DNA of 64,000 bases from Martinezella tropici (GTDB lineage Bacteria > Pseudomonadota > Alphaproteobacteria > Rhizobiales > Rhizobiaceae): the NCBI RefSeq assembly GCF_003287875.1, contig NZ_QMKK01000025.1, forward strand, positions 317,501 through 381,500. The letters run 5' to 3'. Both the position numbers and the translations under genes were made by a program. The notes beneath the pieces are model-generated. The model was not told where the DNA came from. It made no database searches and saw only the letters and a list, made by a program, of their open reading frames with translations. This document shows positions 10,224-21,371 of this stretch, one piece after another; position 1 is the first letter of the stretch, and each line of letters begins with the position of its first letter.

Positions 10224-11426
10224 ATGAAAACAGCAGATCCCGAGCTTATGCGGGCGATAAACCGCTTCAATGTCCTGGATACGATCCGGCGGGCGGGCTC
10301 CATCGCACGCATCGAAATCAGTGACCGCACCCAGCTTTCGACGACCACAGTTTCGGCGATCACCGCGTCGCTGCTGGATGACGGGCTGATCCTGGCCCGC
10401 ACCGAAGGCGACCTGCGCGAGGCGGCCGCTCGAGGGCGGCCCCGCGTCATGTTGGAGCTCAATCCGGATGCCGCCCGCGTCGTCGGCGCGAAAATCGCCG
10501 CCAACCGCATGGTCTTCGTCGTGACGGATTTTCGCGGCGAGGTTCTGTCGACGCTGACGCTGGCGCTACGCGTCGACCGACAGCCGATCGGCGTCATTGC
10601 AGATTTGATTGAGGATGGCGTGCGCCGCTGCGTCGTCGATGCCAACCTGGCCCTCGATGAGATCGATTCCGTCTGCCTCGGCCTGCCCGGCGTCGTCGAG
10701 CACCGCACCGGCCATGTCCGCACCAGCCCGATCTTCCGCGAGACGGGCGTCGATTTCGCCAAGGAAATGTCGGAGCGACTGGGCGTGACCACCATCGTCG
10801 AAAGCGATGCGCATGCCATCACGCTGGCCCATCACTGGTTCGGCAAGGCCAGGGATCTGGACGATATGGTGCTGGTGTCGCTGGAACAGACGTTGGGGCT
10901 TGGCGTGCTGCATGGCGGCCAGCTGTTTCGCGGCGCCGGCGGCCTCAGCCACAATCTCGGCGACCTCGTTCTCGGCATGGGACCGCAGGGCATCATTCGT
11001 CTGGCAAGCCTTGCCGGCGAAAGCGCCATTCTCGGCGACCAGCCGAGCGGCCGTTTTGCCGAAGCCATCCGCCTCGGACGCGGAATGGCACATGCCAAGA
11101 CGCTGATAGACGCCGAGGATAACACGTTGATCAGCGCGGCCATCCGCGCTGGCGAGGCCTGCGGCATGGCACTCGCCAATATCGTCACGCTGTTTGCCCC
11201 GCCACGCGTCATTCTTGTGGGTTCGAGCCTGGCGCTCGGCCAGCCCTTCCTCGACAGCCTGCGGGAGGCCTATTCGCTGGCCATCCCGCCATCGATCAGG
11301 GGCGTGACCGAACTCGTTTTCGACCAGTCCACCGATGAGACCTGGGCGCAGGGCGCCGCCGTCGTGGCACTGCGCGAACTCTACGAATCGCCCTGGGGAA
11401 CGACGGGGCCGGCACCGGCCCTGTGA
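10224..11426 (+). CDS. ROK-family transcriptional regulator (NagC/Mlc/XylR type)
   Basis: 400 residues. A winged helix-turn-helix at about 15-70 (FNVLDTIRRAGSIARIEISDRTQLSTTTVS) is followed by a sugar-kinase-like ROK domain. No intact glycine-rich phosphate loop for kinase activity is obvious, consistent with a repressor. It is divergent from the sugar ABC operon and upstream of the dehydrogenase and ThuA genes, so it probably controls both directions in response to the transported sugar or its phosphate. Ribosome-binding site is weak. The gene ends 39 bases before the next start. Confidence 0.88.
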   Translation: MKTADPELMRAINRFNVLDTIRRAGSIARIEISDRTQLSTTTVSAITASLLDDGLILARTEGDLREAAARGRPRVMLELNPDAARVVGAKIAANRMVFVVTDFRGEVLSTLTLALRVDRQPIGVIADLIEDGVRRCVVDANLALDEIDSVCLGLPGVVEHRTGHVRTSPIFRETGVDFAKEMSERLGVTTIVESDAHAITLAHHWFGKARDLDDMVLVSLEQTLGLGVLHGGQLFRGAGGLSHNLGDLVLGMGPQGIIRLASLAGESAILGDQPSGRFAEAIRLGRGMAHAKTLIDAEDNTLISAAIRAGEACGMALANIVTLFAPPRVILVGSSLALGQPFLDSLREAYSLAIPPSIRGVTELVFDQSTDETWAQGAAVVALRELYESPWGTTGPAPAL

Positions 11427-11465
11427 TTTTGCAGGACAGCAAAGATAATTCATCTGGAGGAATCT

Positions 11466-12566
11466 ATGAACAAGGTCGGCATCGGCATCATCGGCTGCGG
11501 AAATATTTCCGGCGCCTATCTCACCGCCATGAAATCCTTTCCCATCCTCGACATCAAAGGTGTCGCCGACCTCAATCGCGAGCTCGCCGAGGCGAAAGCC
11601 GCCGAATTCGGCCTGAAGGCGGTCGACATAGCCGCCTTGCTGGCGGACCCGTCGATCGAGATCATCGTCAACCTGACCATTCCGAAGGCGCATGTCGCCG
11701 TCGGTCTGCAGGCGCTCGATGCCGGCAAGCACACCTATTCGGAAAAGCCGCTCGGCATCAATTTCGCCGAGGGCAAGACGCTTGCGGATGCTGCTGCCGC
11801 CAAGGGGCTGCGGATCGGCGCTGCGCCCGACACCTTCCTCGGCGGCGGCCACCAGACGGCGCGTGCCATCATCGACGAGGGCGCGATCGGCATCCCGGTC
11901 GGCGGCACCGCCACCTTCATGTGCCCGGGGCACGAACGCTGGCATCCGAATCCAGCTTTCTATTATGAGGTCGGCGGCGGCCCCATGCTCGATATGGGTC
12001 CCTATTACATCACCGATCTCGTTAATCTGCTCGGCCCGGTCTCGCAGGTCGCCGGCTTTGCGGTGACGCCGCGTAAGGAGCGCATCATCACCAGCGAACC
12101 CCGTAATGGCGAGCGCATCCCCGTGCATGTGCCGACGCATGTTGCCGGTGTCATGGCCTTTGCCAATGGCGCGGTCGTCCAGATCGGCATGAGCTTCGAT
12201 GTCGCCGGCCACAAGCATGTACCGCTCGAAGTTTACGGCACCGAAGGCACGCTGATCGTGCCTGATCCGAACCGGTTCGGCGGCCCGGTGGAATTCTTGA
12301 AGAAGGGCGGCGAATTTGCCGAGCGCGAGATCACCGCGCCCTATGCCGATGGCAATTACCGCTCGCTCGGCGTCGCCGACATGGCGCATGCCATTCGCTC
12401 GAACCGTCCGCACCGGGCCAATGGCAGCCTGGCGCTGCATGTGCTCGAGGTTATGGAAGCATTCCAGACGGCTTCCGATACGGGTCGTACGGTCACCATC
12501 ACGACGCAAACGGAGCGTCCCGCTCCTCTGTCCGAATCCCTGGTGGATGGACAGATCGGCCGCTAA
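11466..12566 (+). CDS. Gfo/Idh/MocA-family oxidoreductase (ThuB-like)
   Basis: 366 residues. The N-terminal Rossmann fold has GIIGCGNISGAY, and the family lysine segment is YSEKPLGINF (about residue 95). The C-terminal MocA domain includes GGGPMLDMGPYYITDL. It probably oxidises or epimerises a sugar hydroxyl with NAD(P). The start is supported by CTGGAGGAATCT just upstream. Adjacency to a ThuA-domain gene resembles the rhizobial thuAB pair, which makes 3-keto-disaccharides, so a role in oxidising the imported sugar is an inference. Confidence 0.88.
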   Translation: MNKVGIGIIGCGNISGAYLTAMKSFPILDIKGVADLNRELAEAKAAEFGLKAVDIAALLADPSIEIIVNLTIPKAHVAVGLQALDAGKHTYSEKPLGINFAEGKTLADAAAAKGLRIGAAPDTFLGGGHQTARAIIDEGAIGIPVGGTATFMCPGHERWHPNPAFYYEVGGGPMLDMGPYYITDLVNLLGPVSQVAGFAVTPRKERIITSEPRNGERIPVHVPTHVAGVMAFANGAVVQIGMSFDVAGHKHVPLEVYGTEGTLIVPDPNRFGGPVEFLKKGGEFAEREITAPYADGNYRSLGVADMAHAIRSNRPHRANGSLALHVLEVMEAFQTASDTGRTVTITTQTERPAPLSESLVDGQIGR

Positions 12567-12590
12567 CAGCACAATTTCAGGAGGAATACC

Positions 12591-13232
12591 ATGCGTGAAG
12601 CACTTATCGTCTGGGGCGGCTGGAGCGGCCACGAACCGCAGGAATGCGCCCATATCATCCGCGACATGCTGCAGGAGGACGGCTTCAAGGTCTATCTCGA
12701 AAACAGCACCGAGGCCTTCGCCGACCCCTCGATCCACGATCTCAGCCTGATCGTGCCGATCGTCACCATGTCGAAGATCGAGAAGGAAGAGGTTAAGAAC
12801 CTCGCCGATGCGATCGAAAGCGGTGTCGGCATAGCCGGCTATCATGGCGGCGCTGGCGATAGTTTCCGCGAAAGCGTCGAATATCAGTTCATCATCGGCG
12901 GCCAGTGGGTCGCCCATCCCGGCAATATCATCGACTATACGGTCAATATCACCCGCCCGGACGATCCGATCATGGAGGGGATCACCGATTTCCCCTACAC
13001 GTCGGAGCAATATTACATGCATGTCGATCCGTCGAACGAGGTGCTGGCGACCACGACTTTCACCGGCGACCATGCCTACTGGATCGACGGCGTCGTCATG
13101 CCCGTCGCCTGGAAGCGCAAATACGGCAAGGGCCGCGTCTTCTATTCCTCGCTCGGTCACCAGGCCAAGGAATTCGATGTGCCGCAGATGAAAACCATCT
13201 TCCGCCGCGGCGCCAATTGGGCGGCACGCTGA
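12591..13232 (+). CDS. ThuA-domain protein (trehalose-utilisation type)
   Basis: 213 residues spanning one ThuA domain. It has a glutamine-amidotransferase-like fold; features seen are VWGGWSGHEPQ at the N-terminus, GYHGGAGDSF in the middle and GRVFYSSLGHQAKEF near the end. ThuA proteins act with a MocA dehydrogenase in disaccharide oxidation in Sinorhizobium. A strong ribosome-binding site (CAGGAGGAATACC) precedes the ATG, and the upstream dehydrogenase gene ends 24 bases away. This is the last gene of the ROK operon; a hairpin follows. Confidence 0.87.
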   Translation: MREALIVWGGWSGHEPQECAHIIRDMLQEDGFKVYLENSTEAFADPSIHDLSLIVPIVTMSKIEKEEVKNLADAIESGVGIAGYHGGAGDSFRESVEYQFIIGGQWVAHPGNIIDYTVNITRPDDPIMEGITDFPYTSEQYYMHVDPSNEVLATTTFTGDHAYWIDGVVMPVAWKRKYGKGRVFYSSLGHQAKEFDVPQMKTIFRRGANWAAR

Positions 13233-13253
13233 GCCCTACCTCTTTCGAAAAAA

Positions 13254-13286
13254 CCGCTCCTCATATTCATTTGAGGGGCGGCCTTT
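13254..13286 (+). terminator. Probable terminator after ThuA-like gene
   Basis: Arms CCGCTCCTCA (13254-13263) and TGAGGGGCGG (13272-13281) pair with one G:U-type mismatch, followed by CCTTTCG. The T tract is short, so termination may be partial. Confidence 0.5.
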
Positions 13287-14000
13287 CGCAATCATCCTTA
13301 TGAGGCTCGGCCGGCTACAGCCTCATTGCTTCGAGCAAACCGCAGTCGGAGCAGACCGGACAAGCGCCGCGATAATCGTCCGCGTAAATACCGTGCGGCA
13401 TTTCTTCTTTAAGGCCTTCTTTCCAGCCCATTCCCAGACATTCCAATTTGTCAGTCTCGCATCCAGCGGCTAACTCGGAGCCAGATCGTACGCGCCGCGG
13501 ACGCCGAGGAGCAGTCATGCGCCTCGACTGGCGCGAACGGCAGGGCCGCGACGAAAGGCTCGTCGGGCTTCATTTCCAATGCCGATCAATCGGTTAACGG
13601 TTTTGTTATCTATCCCTAAAATAGACCTCCAACGAGATTCATGATGCGAAACTGAAACGCGACCAGTTTTCGTTTGACATTCCTTTATCTTCATTTATCG
13701 TCATTATTGTTTCGGTTTTCGCGTGAGGGATGCAAATCGAAACAAAGGGAGGAATAATTGTCCGAAAATCAGATCAAAACGGAAAACGGCATGGTTTGCG
13801 GCGTCGGCCGCACTGCCACTGACATCGTGCGGTGCAACTCTCGCCGGCGCGATATTTCCGCAGACAGCTCGGCACAATCCACCTCCCGACAACCATAATC
13901 TCAGCAACAGACACCGCCCGGCGATGGCATTTCCGGACGGATCAGTCTCTTCGCGATCCTCGCGGCAGCATCGATATGCGACGCATGGAAGGAATTTATC
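13287..14000. other. Long leader region before glpS without a convincing gene
   Basis: About 700 bases. Between 13590 and 13750 there is promoter-like sequence: TTGACA at 13674-13679, AT-rich spacer, and repeated TTTCG-type motifs (GTTTTCGTTTG near 13667, TGTTTCGGTTTTCGC near 13709, ATCGAAAC near 13737). These resemble DeoR-family GlpR operators. GGGAGGAATAATTG at 13749-13762 looks like a ribosome-binding site plus TTG start, but that frame stops after 46 codons with no family match. Weak open frames at 13315-13518 (minus) and 13723-14067 (plus) show no recognisable domain. In related rhizobia I recall glpD between glpR and glpS; no glpD is present here. Confidence 0.5.
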
Positions 14001-15083
14001 GTGCTTGAACTTAGAGGCGTATCGAAGTCGGTCGGCGGCGAGACGCATATCGCAGAAACGAACCTGACGCTGCAGCGCGGCACGTTGAATGTGCTGCTAG
14101 GACCGACTCTGTCGGGCAAGACGTCGTTAATGCGGCTGATGGCCGGGCTCGACAAGCCGACCACAGGGACGATCCATGTCGACGGCGCCGACGTCACCGG
14201 CCAGCCGGTGCAGCGCCGCAACGTCGCGATGGTCTACCAGCAATTCATCAACTATCCCGCCATGACCGTCTACGACAATATCGCCTCACCGATGCGGCTG
14301 AGCGGCAAAAGTGCTGCGAGTATCGACAAGGAAGTGAAGAAGGCAGCCGATCTTCTGCGTCTCGGCCCCTTTCTCGACCGCCTCCCCTTGAGCCTCTCCG
14401 GCGGTCAGCAGCAGCGCACGGCGCTCGCCCGCGCCATCGTCAAGAATGCGGGGCTGGTGCTGCTCGACGAGCCGCTCGCCAATCTTGACTACAAGCTGCG
14501 CGAGGAACTGCGCGCCGAACTGCCGAAGATCTTTGCCGAATCCGGCGCGATTTTCGTTTATGCCACCACCGAACCTTCCGAAGCCCTGCTCCTCGGCGGC
14601 AATACCGCAACCCTGGCGGAAGGCCGCATCACGCAATTCGGGCCGACGATTGATGTCTTCCGTAATCCTCGCGACCTGATTACCGCCACGACCTTTGCCG
14701 ATCCGCCGCTGAACACGATCGCGCTCGATAAGCACGGCAGGGAATTCGTGCTCGACAGCAATATTCGCCTGCCCGTACCGAGGGGCTTAGAGGATCGGCC
14801 GGATGGCCGCTATACGATCGCCTTCCAGCCGCATCATCTCGCGCTCGCGCCGCAGACGCCGGAGGCGGTCGCCGCCCCGGCACGGGTCATGGTGACCGAG
14901 ATCACCGGCTCGGAGAGTTTTATCCATATCGATTTTGCCGGTCAGCGCTGGGTAATGCTGACCCAGGGCGTGCAGGATATCGATGTCGACGATGCGATCG
15001 ATGTCTACATCGATCCGCGCCACATCATGGTCTTCGACACCGAAGGCGCCGCCGTCACTCCCGCCCTGCAACAAGCCGCCTGA
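14001..15083 (+). CDS. glpS: Glycerol ABC transporter ATPase GlpS
   Basis: 360 residues, GTG start with GGAAGG 9-14 bases upstream. It is one of two dissimilar ATPases of the rhizobial glycerol importer. Walker A is GPTLSGKT (34-41), the signature LSLSGGQQQR is at 131-140, and Walker B LLDEP has its Glu at 157. The switch position reads VYATTEPSEA (186-195): the histidine of the usual YVTHD is Thr190. So GlpS provides an intact signature but lacks the catalytic switch. First gene of the glpSTPQUV operon; nine bases separate it from glpT. Confidence 0.88.
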   Translation: MLELRGVSKSVGGETHIAETNLTLQRGTLNVLLGPTLSGKTSLMRLMAGLDKPTTGTIHVDGADVTGQPVQRRNVAMVYQQFINYPAMTVYDNIASPMRLSGKSAASIDKEVKKAADLLRLGPFLDRLPLSLSGGQQQRTALARAIVKNAGLVLLDEPLANLDYKLREELRAELPKIFAESGAIFVYATTEPSEALLLGGNTATLAEGRITQFGPTIDVFRNPRDLITATTFADPPLNTIALDKHGREFVLDSNIRLPVPRGLEDRPDGRYTIAFQPHHLALAPQTPEAVAAPARVMVTEITGSESFIHIDFAGQRWVMLTQGVQDIDVDDAIDVYIDPRHIMVFDTEGAAVTPALQQAA

Positions 15084-15092
15084 GGAGAGACA

Positions 15093-16163
15093 ATGGCCCG
15101 CATCGACCTTGACCACATCAGGCACGCTTACAACGACCATCCCAAATCCGACGCCGATTACGCGTTGAAGGAGGTCAATCACAGCTGGGAAGACGGCAGC
15201 GCCTATGCACTGCTCGGCCCCTCCGGCTGCGGCAAGACCACGCTTCTCAACATCGTTTCCGGTCTGGTGCAGGCCTCCGAGGGTCGCATCCTCTTCGACG
15301 GCAAGGACGTGACCCGGCTGTCGACCCAGGAGCGCAACATCGCCCAGGTCTTCCAGTTCCCGGTCGTCTACGACACGATGACCGTCTACGACAATCTCGC
15401 CTTCCCGCTGCGCAACCGGCACGTTCCGGAAGGCGAGGTCAAGCGCAAGGTCGATGAGATCATCGAGATGATCGGCCTTTCCGACAGTGCCCATCGCAAG
15501 GCCCGCGGCTTGACGGCCGATGCCAAGCAGAAGATTTCGCTCGGCCGCGGTCTCGTGCGCTCGGACGTCAATGCCATCCTGTTCGATGAGCCTCTGACCG
15601 TCATCGACCCGCATATGAAGTGGGTACTGCGCTCGCAGCTGAAGCAGCTTCACCGCCGCTTCGGCTTCACCATGGTCTATGTCACCCACGACCAGACGGA
15701 GGCGCTGACCTTCGCCGACAAGGTGGTTGTCATGTACAATGGCGAAGTGGTGCAGATCGGCACGTCGAACGACCTTTTCGAACGCCCGCGCCACACTTTC
15801 GTCGGTTATTTTATCGGTTCGCCCGGCATGAACGTCATGCCTGTCGAAATCGAAGGCAGCAGCGCGCGCATCGGCAACCGCACGATCGCGCTGCCCGGCG
15901 CGCCTAGGGAAAAGCGGACCGGCCGTTCCGAACTCGGCATCCGCCCCGAATTCGTCCGCATCGGCCGCGAGGGCATGCCCGCCACCGTCACCAAGGTCGA
16001 GGATCTCGGCCGCCGCAAGGTGGTCCGCGCCAAGCTCGACGGCCAGGAGATCGTCGCCGTCATCGGCGAAGACCAGGTGGTGCCAGCCGAGCCGCACATC
16101 GCCTTCGATCCGGCCGGCATCAATATCTACGCCGACTCCTGGCGCATCGAGATGGGAGCCTGA
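15093..16163 (+). CDS. glpT: Glycerol ABC transporter ATPase GlpT (not the GlpT antiporter)
   Basis: 356 residues. Walker A is canonical (GPSGCGKT, 42-49), Walker B ends at Glu166 (ILFDE), and the switch His199 is present in YVTHDQTEA. The ABC signature is degenerate: LTADAKQK (140-147) replaces LSGGQRQR. It therefore complements GlpS, which has a good signature but no switch histidine. A ribosome-binding site GAGGAG precedes the ATG. The stop is two bases from the glpP start. Despite the name it is unrelated to the E. coli glycerol-3-phosphate antiporter. Confidence 0.88.
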   Translation: MARIDLDHIRHAYNDHPKSDADYALKEVNHSWEDGSAYALLGPSGCGKTTLLNIVSGLVQASEGRILFDGKDVTRLSTQERNIAQVFQFPVVYDTMTVYDNLAFPLRNRHVPEGEVKRKVDEIIEMIGLSDSAHRKARGLTADAKQKISLGRGLVRSDVNAILFDEPLTVIDPHMKWVLRSQLKQLHRRFGFTMVYVTHDQTEALTFADKVVVMYNGEVVQIGTSNDLFERPRHTFVGYFIGSPGMNVMPVEIEGSSARIGNRTIALPGAPREKRTGRSELGIRPEFVRIGREGMPATVTKVEDLGRRKVVRAKLDGQEIVAVIGEDQVVPAEPHIAFDPAGINIYADSWRIEMGA

Positions 16164-16165
16164 CG

Positions 16166-17034
16166 ATGGACAAGACCTGGAACAACAAAGCCTGGTTCAT
16201 GCTCATTCCGGTTCTGCTGCTCGTCGGCTTTTCCGCCGTCATTCCGCTGATGACCGTCGTGAACTATTCGGTACAGGACACGTTCGGCAACAACGTCTTC
16301 TTCTGGGCGGGCACGCAGTGGTTCGAAGAGATCCTTCATTCCGGTCGTTTCTGGGATTCGATGATCCGCAACCTGATCTTCTCCTTCGTCATCCTGGCGA
16401 TCGAAGTGCCGCTCGGCATCTTCATCGCGCTTAACATGCCGAAGAAAGGCATCGGCGTTCCCGTCTGCCTCGTGCTGATGGCCTTGCCGCTGCTGATCCC
16501 GTGGAACGTCGTCGGAACGATCTGGCAGGTCTTCGGCCGCAGCGACATCGGCTTGATGGGTTATGTGCTGGTCAATCTCGGCATCGACTACAACTATGTC
16601 TCCGATCCGGCGGACGCCTGGGCGACGATCATCATCATGGACGTCTGGCATTGGACGAGCCTCGTCGTGCTGCTCTGCTATGCCGGCCTCGCCTCCATTC
16701 CCGACGCCTTCTACCAGGCCGCCAAGATCGACGGCGCCTCGCGCTGGTCCGTCTTCCGCTATATCCAGCTGCCGAAGATGAACCGCGTCCTGCTGATCGC
16801 CGTGCTGCTGCGCTTCATGGATAGCTTCATGATCTATACCGAACCCTTCGTCGTGACAGGCGGCGGCCCAGGCAATTCCACGACCTTCCTGTCGATCGAT
16901 CTCGTGAAGGTGGCGCTCGGCCAGTTCGACCTCGGCCCGGCAGCAGCCATGTCGCTGATCTACTTCCTGATCGTGCTGCTGCTCTCCTGGGTCTTCTACA
17001 CCGTCATGACCAATTACGATGCAGGAGCGAGCCG

Positions 17035-17038
<4 letters not shown>
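16166..17038 (+). CDS. glpP: Glycerol ABC transporter permease GlpP
   Basis: 290 residues with six hydrophobic segments, starting NNKAWFMLIPVLLLVGFSAVIP. The coupling loop that docks on an ATPase is IPDAFYQAAKIDGASRWSVFRYIQLP (about 180-205). It is one of the two membrane subunits for glycerol uptake in rhizobia. Its start follows glpT by two bases and its end overlaps glpQ by four bases (ATGA), typical of a tightly coupled operon. Assignment to glycerol rests on the full six-gene order, especially the small glpU gene. Confidence 0.88.
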
Positions 17039-17958
<920 letters not shown>

Positions 17959-17970
17959 AGGAAAACCGCC

Positions 17971-18258
17971 ATGAATACAGACTTTTCCTGGATGGCCTGG
18001 ACGCTGCCGACGGTGCTGTTCTTTGCGACGATCCTGCTCTTGCTGATCGGCATGGCGGTCTGGGAATATTTTTCGCCGGGCGGCAATCCGCGCCTCGGCA
18101 TCCTGCGCTTCGAAACGACACGCGGCGACCGGCTGTTCATCTCGCTGCTCGGCGCCGCCTTCATCCATCTCGCTTGGCTGGGCCTGGGAGGCCCCAGCCT
18201 CTGGTGGGCTCTTGCTCTTTCCGTGGTCTACGCCGTCGGCGTCTTCCGTCTGGTCTGA
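17971..18258 (+). CDS. glpU: Small membrane protein GlpU (DUF2160)
   Basis: 95 residues with three hydrophobic stretches (TVLFFATILLLLIGMAVW; FISLLGAAFIHLAWLGL; LWWALALSVVYAVGVF). The DUF2160 pattern EYFSPGGNPRLGILRFETTRGDR lies between the first two. Genes of this family are found between glpQ and glpV in rhizobial glycerol transport operons and are thought to be an accessory membrane component; the mechanism is unknown. The start has an AAGGA site 8-12 bases upstream. Confidence 0.87.
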   Translation: MNTDFSWMAWTLPTVLFFATILLLLIGMAVWEYFSPGGNPRLGILRFETTRGDRLFISLLGAAFIHLAWLGLGGPSLWWALALSVVYAVGVFRLV

Positions 18259-18327
18259 AGCAAACCGATAAGGCGGCCGGCGGTCCGGCCGTCCCGAAAT
18301 GCACTCGCAACCTGTAGGGAGGAATAT

Positions 18328-20058
<1,731 letters not shown>

Positions 20059-20082
20059 ATCGGGTTCATGATGCTATAGTGG

Positions 20083-20119
20083 ATGCCGGGGCTCGAAAGA
20101 GCTCCGGCATTTTTCGTTT
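20083..20119 (+). terminator. Intrinsic terminator of the glp operon
   Basis: Arms ATGCCGGGGCTC (20083-20094) and GAGCTCCGGCAT (20099-20110) pair with one G:U wobble around a GAAA tetraloop, followed by TTTTTCGTTT. Confidence 0.88.
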
Positions 20120-20263
20120 GGTCTTACAAAAATAACGCTGCGATGACTGTCACAGGCTTGACACATTTCCCGCGAGCACGAACTATCCCTATCCGGATCA
20201 TGATGTCGACATACATCAGAACCCATTGATATATTTCATGGATTTCTGCACAAGGAGAACAGC

Positions 20264-21124
20264 GTGAGAAACGGATATTTTGGGCGCAGGACGCTCATCA
20301 CCGCCATTGGCCTTGCGTCCGCCTTGCCGGCTTTGGCCGCCGATCTGCCGGCACCATCGCCCGACGACAATCTCAATGCCGTTCTTTGGGACCAGACCTC
20401 GGTGGAGGCGCAGGCCAACGCGCTGGGTGCCTATGCGCTCGGCCGTATCAGGCTCGATGAAGCGCTGGCCGACAAGAACTGGACCGCAGCTCCGGTCGAG
20501 CAAACAGGTAATTTCCAGGACTTTCCGCCGGCCATCATCCTCGATGTCGACGACACCGTGCTCAATACATCGCCCTACCAGGCGCGTAACGTCACGGCGG
20601 GTACGAGCTTCAAGCCGGAAACCTGGACGCAATATGTGAATGCCCAGCAGGACAAGCCGATTCCCGGCGCGGTGGAATTCACCCAATATGCCGCTTCAAA
20701 AGGCGTGAAGGTCTTCTACGTCACCAATCGCACTGCCGATGAGGAAGGCCCGACCGTTGAAGAAATGAAGCGCTTCGGTTTTCCGATGGGTGACAATGTC
20801 GACACTTTCCTGAGCGCCAAGGAACAGCCGGACTGGGGTTCTGCCAAGGGCACGCGCCGCGCCTTCATCGCCAAGAACTACCGCATTCTCCTGATGTTCG
20901 GCGATAATTTCGGCGACTTCACCGACGACTACAAGGGTACGGTCGAAGAGCGTCAGAAAGCCTTCGAGGCCAACAAGGCGCATTTCGGCCACGACTGGAT
21001 CGCCATCGCAAACCCGACCTATGGCTCGTTCGAAAGCGCACCCTACAAGGGTGACTACAAGCTCGCGCCGGAAGAACAGCGCCGGATGAAGCAGGATGCA
21101 CTGAAGCCCTGGGATGGGAAGTAA
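20264..21124 (+). CDS. Secreted HAD acid phosphatase, lipoprotein e(P4)/5'-nucleotidase family
   Basis: 286 residues with a GTG start preceded by AAGGAGAACAGC. A signal peptide is evident (RRTLITAIGLASALPALAA, cleavage near ALA-A). HAD motif I is ILDVDDTVLN (nucleophile Asp and acid Asp), motif II includes FYVTNRT, and the last motif is MFGDNFGDF, all typical of class C periplasmic phosphatases. The role is dephosphorylation of nucleotides or other phosphomonoesters outside the cytoplasm. No lipobox Cys is visible, so it should be soluble. It is a single gene after the glp terminator, with an AT-rich promoter region at 20120-20263. Confidence 0.88.
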   Translation: MRNGYFGRRTLITAIGLASALPALAADLPAPSPDDNLNAVLWDQTSVEAQANALGAYALGRIRLDEALADKNWTAAPVEQTGNFQDFPPAIILDVDDTVLNTSPYQARNVTAGTSFKPETWTQYVNAQQDKPIPGAVEFTQYAASKGVKVFYVTNRTADEEGPTVEEMKRFGFPMGDNVDTFLSAKEQPDWGSAKGTRRAFIAKNYRILLMFGDNFGDFTDDYKGTVEERQKAFEANKAHFGHDWIAIANPTYGSFESAPYKGDYKLAPEEQRRMKQDALKPWDGK

Positions 21125-21150
21125 CGGCAGACTTTGAGGAGAGTGCGATA

Positions 21151-21329
21151 CCCCCTCTGTCACTTCGTGACATCTCCCCCATAAGGGGAGATTATTAGGG
21201 TTTGCCGCTTGTCACTCGTAAAACAATAAACAGCAATTTGAGCGGATTCGATGTTTCCTTGAGGTACGGCATGCCCGCGAGTTACCGATCTCCCCTTGTG
21301 GGGAGATGTCACGAAGTGACAGAGGGGGG
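21151..21329. repeat. Palindromic intergenic element with 42-base inverted arms
   Basis: Left arm 21151-21192 and right arm 21288-21329 are near-perfect inverted copies: CCCCCTCTGTCACTTCGTGA at the left end against TCACGAAGTGACAGAGGGGG at the right end. Each arm also folds on itself through ATCTCCCC/GGGGAGAT. The 95-base core has no gene. It looks like a non-autonomous repeat or mosaic element and may end both flanking convergent transcripts. Confidence 0.75.
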
Positions 21330-21371
21330 TGACGGCGGCGCGGCATATAACAAAGCCCGGATAAACTCCGC

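Noticed and set aside
10566..13160. 864-codon minus-strand frame across ROK, MocA and ThuA genes
   Set aside because: Spans three recognised genes on the other strand; shadow frame.
13315..13518. 67-codon minus-strand frame with a CPVCSDC segment
   Set aside because: The Cys pattern is suggestive of zinc binding, but there is no ribosome-binding site, family match or context; kept only in the gap note.
13723..14067. Plus-strand frame with a lipobox-like LTSCG
   Set aside because: It overlaps the glpS start, has no real signal-peptide charge pattern around the Cys and no domain afterwards.
20081..20263. Possible small RNA after the glp terminator
   Set aside because: Only a promoter-like AT-rich stretch for the phosphatase gene; no second terminator or structure.
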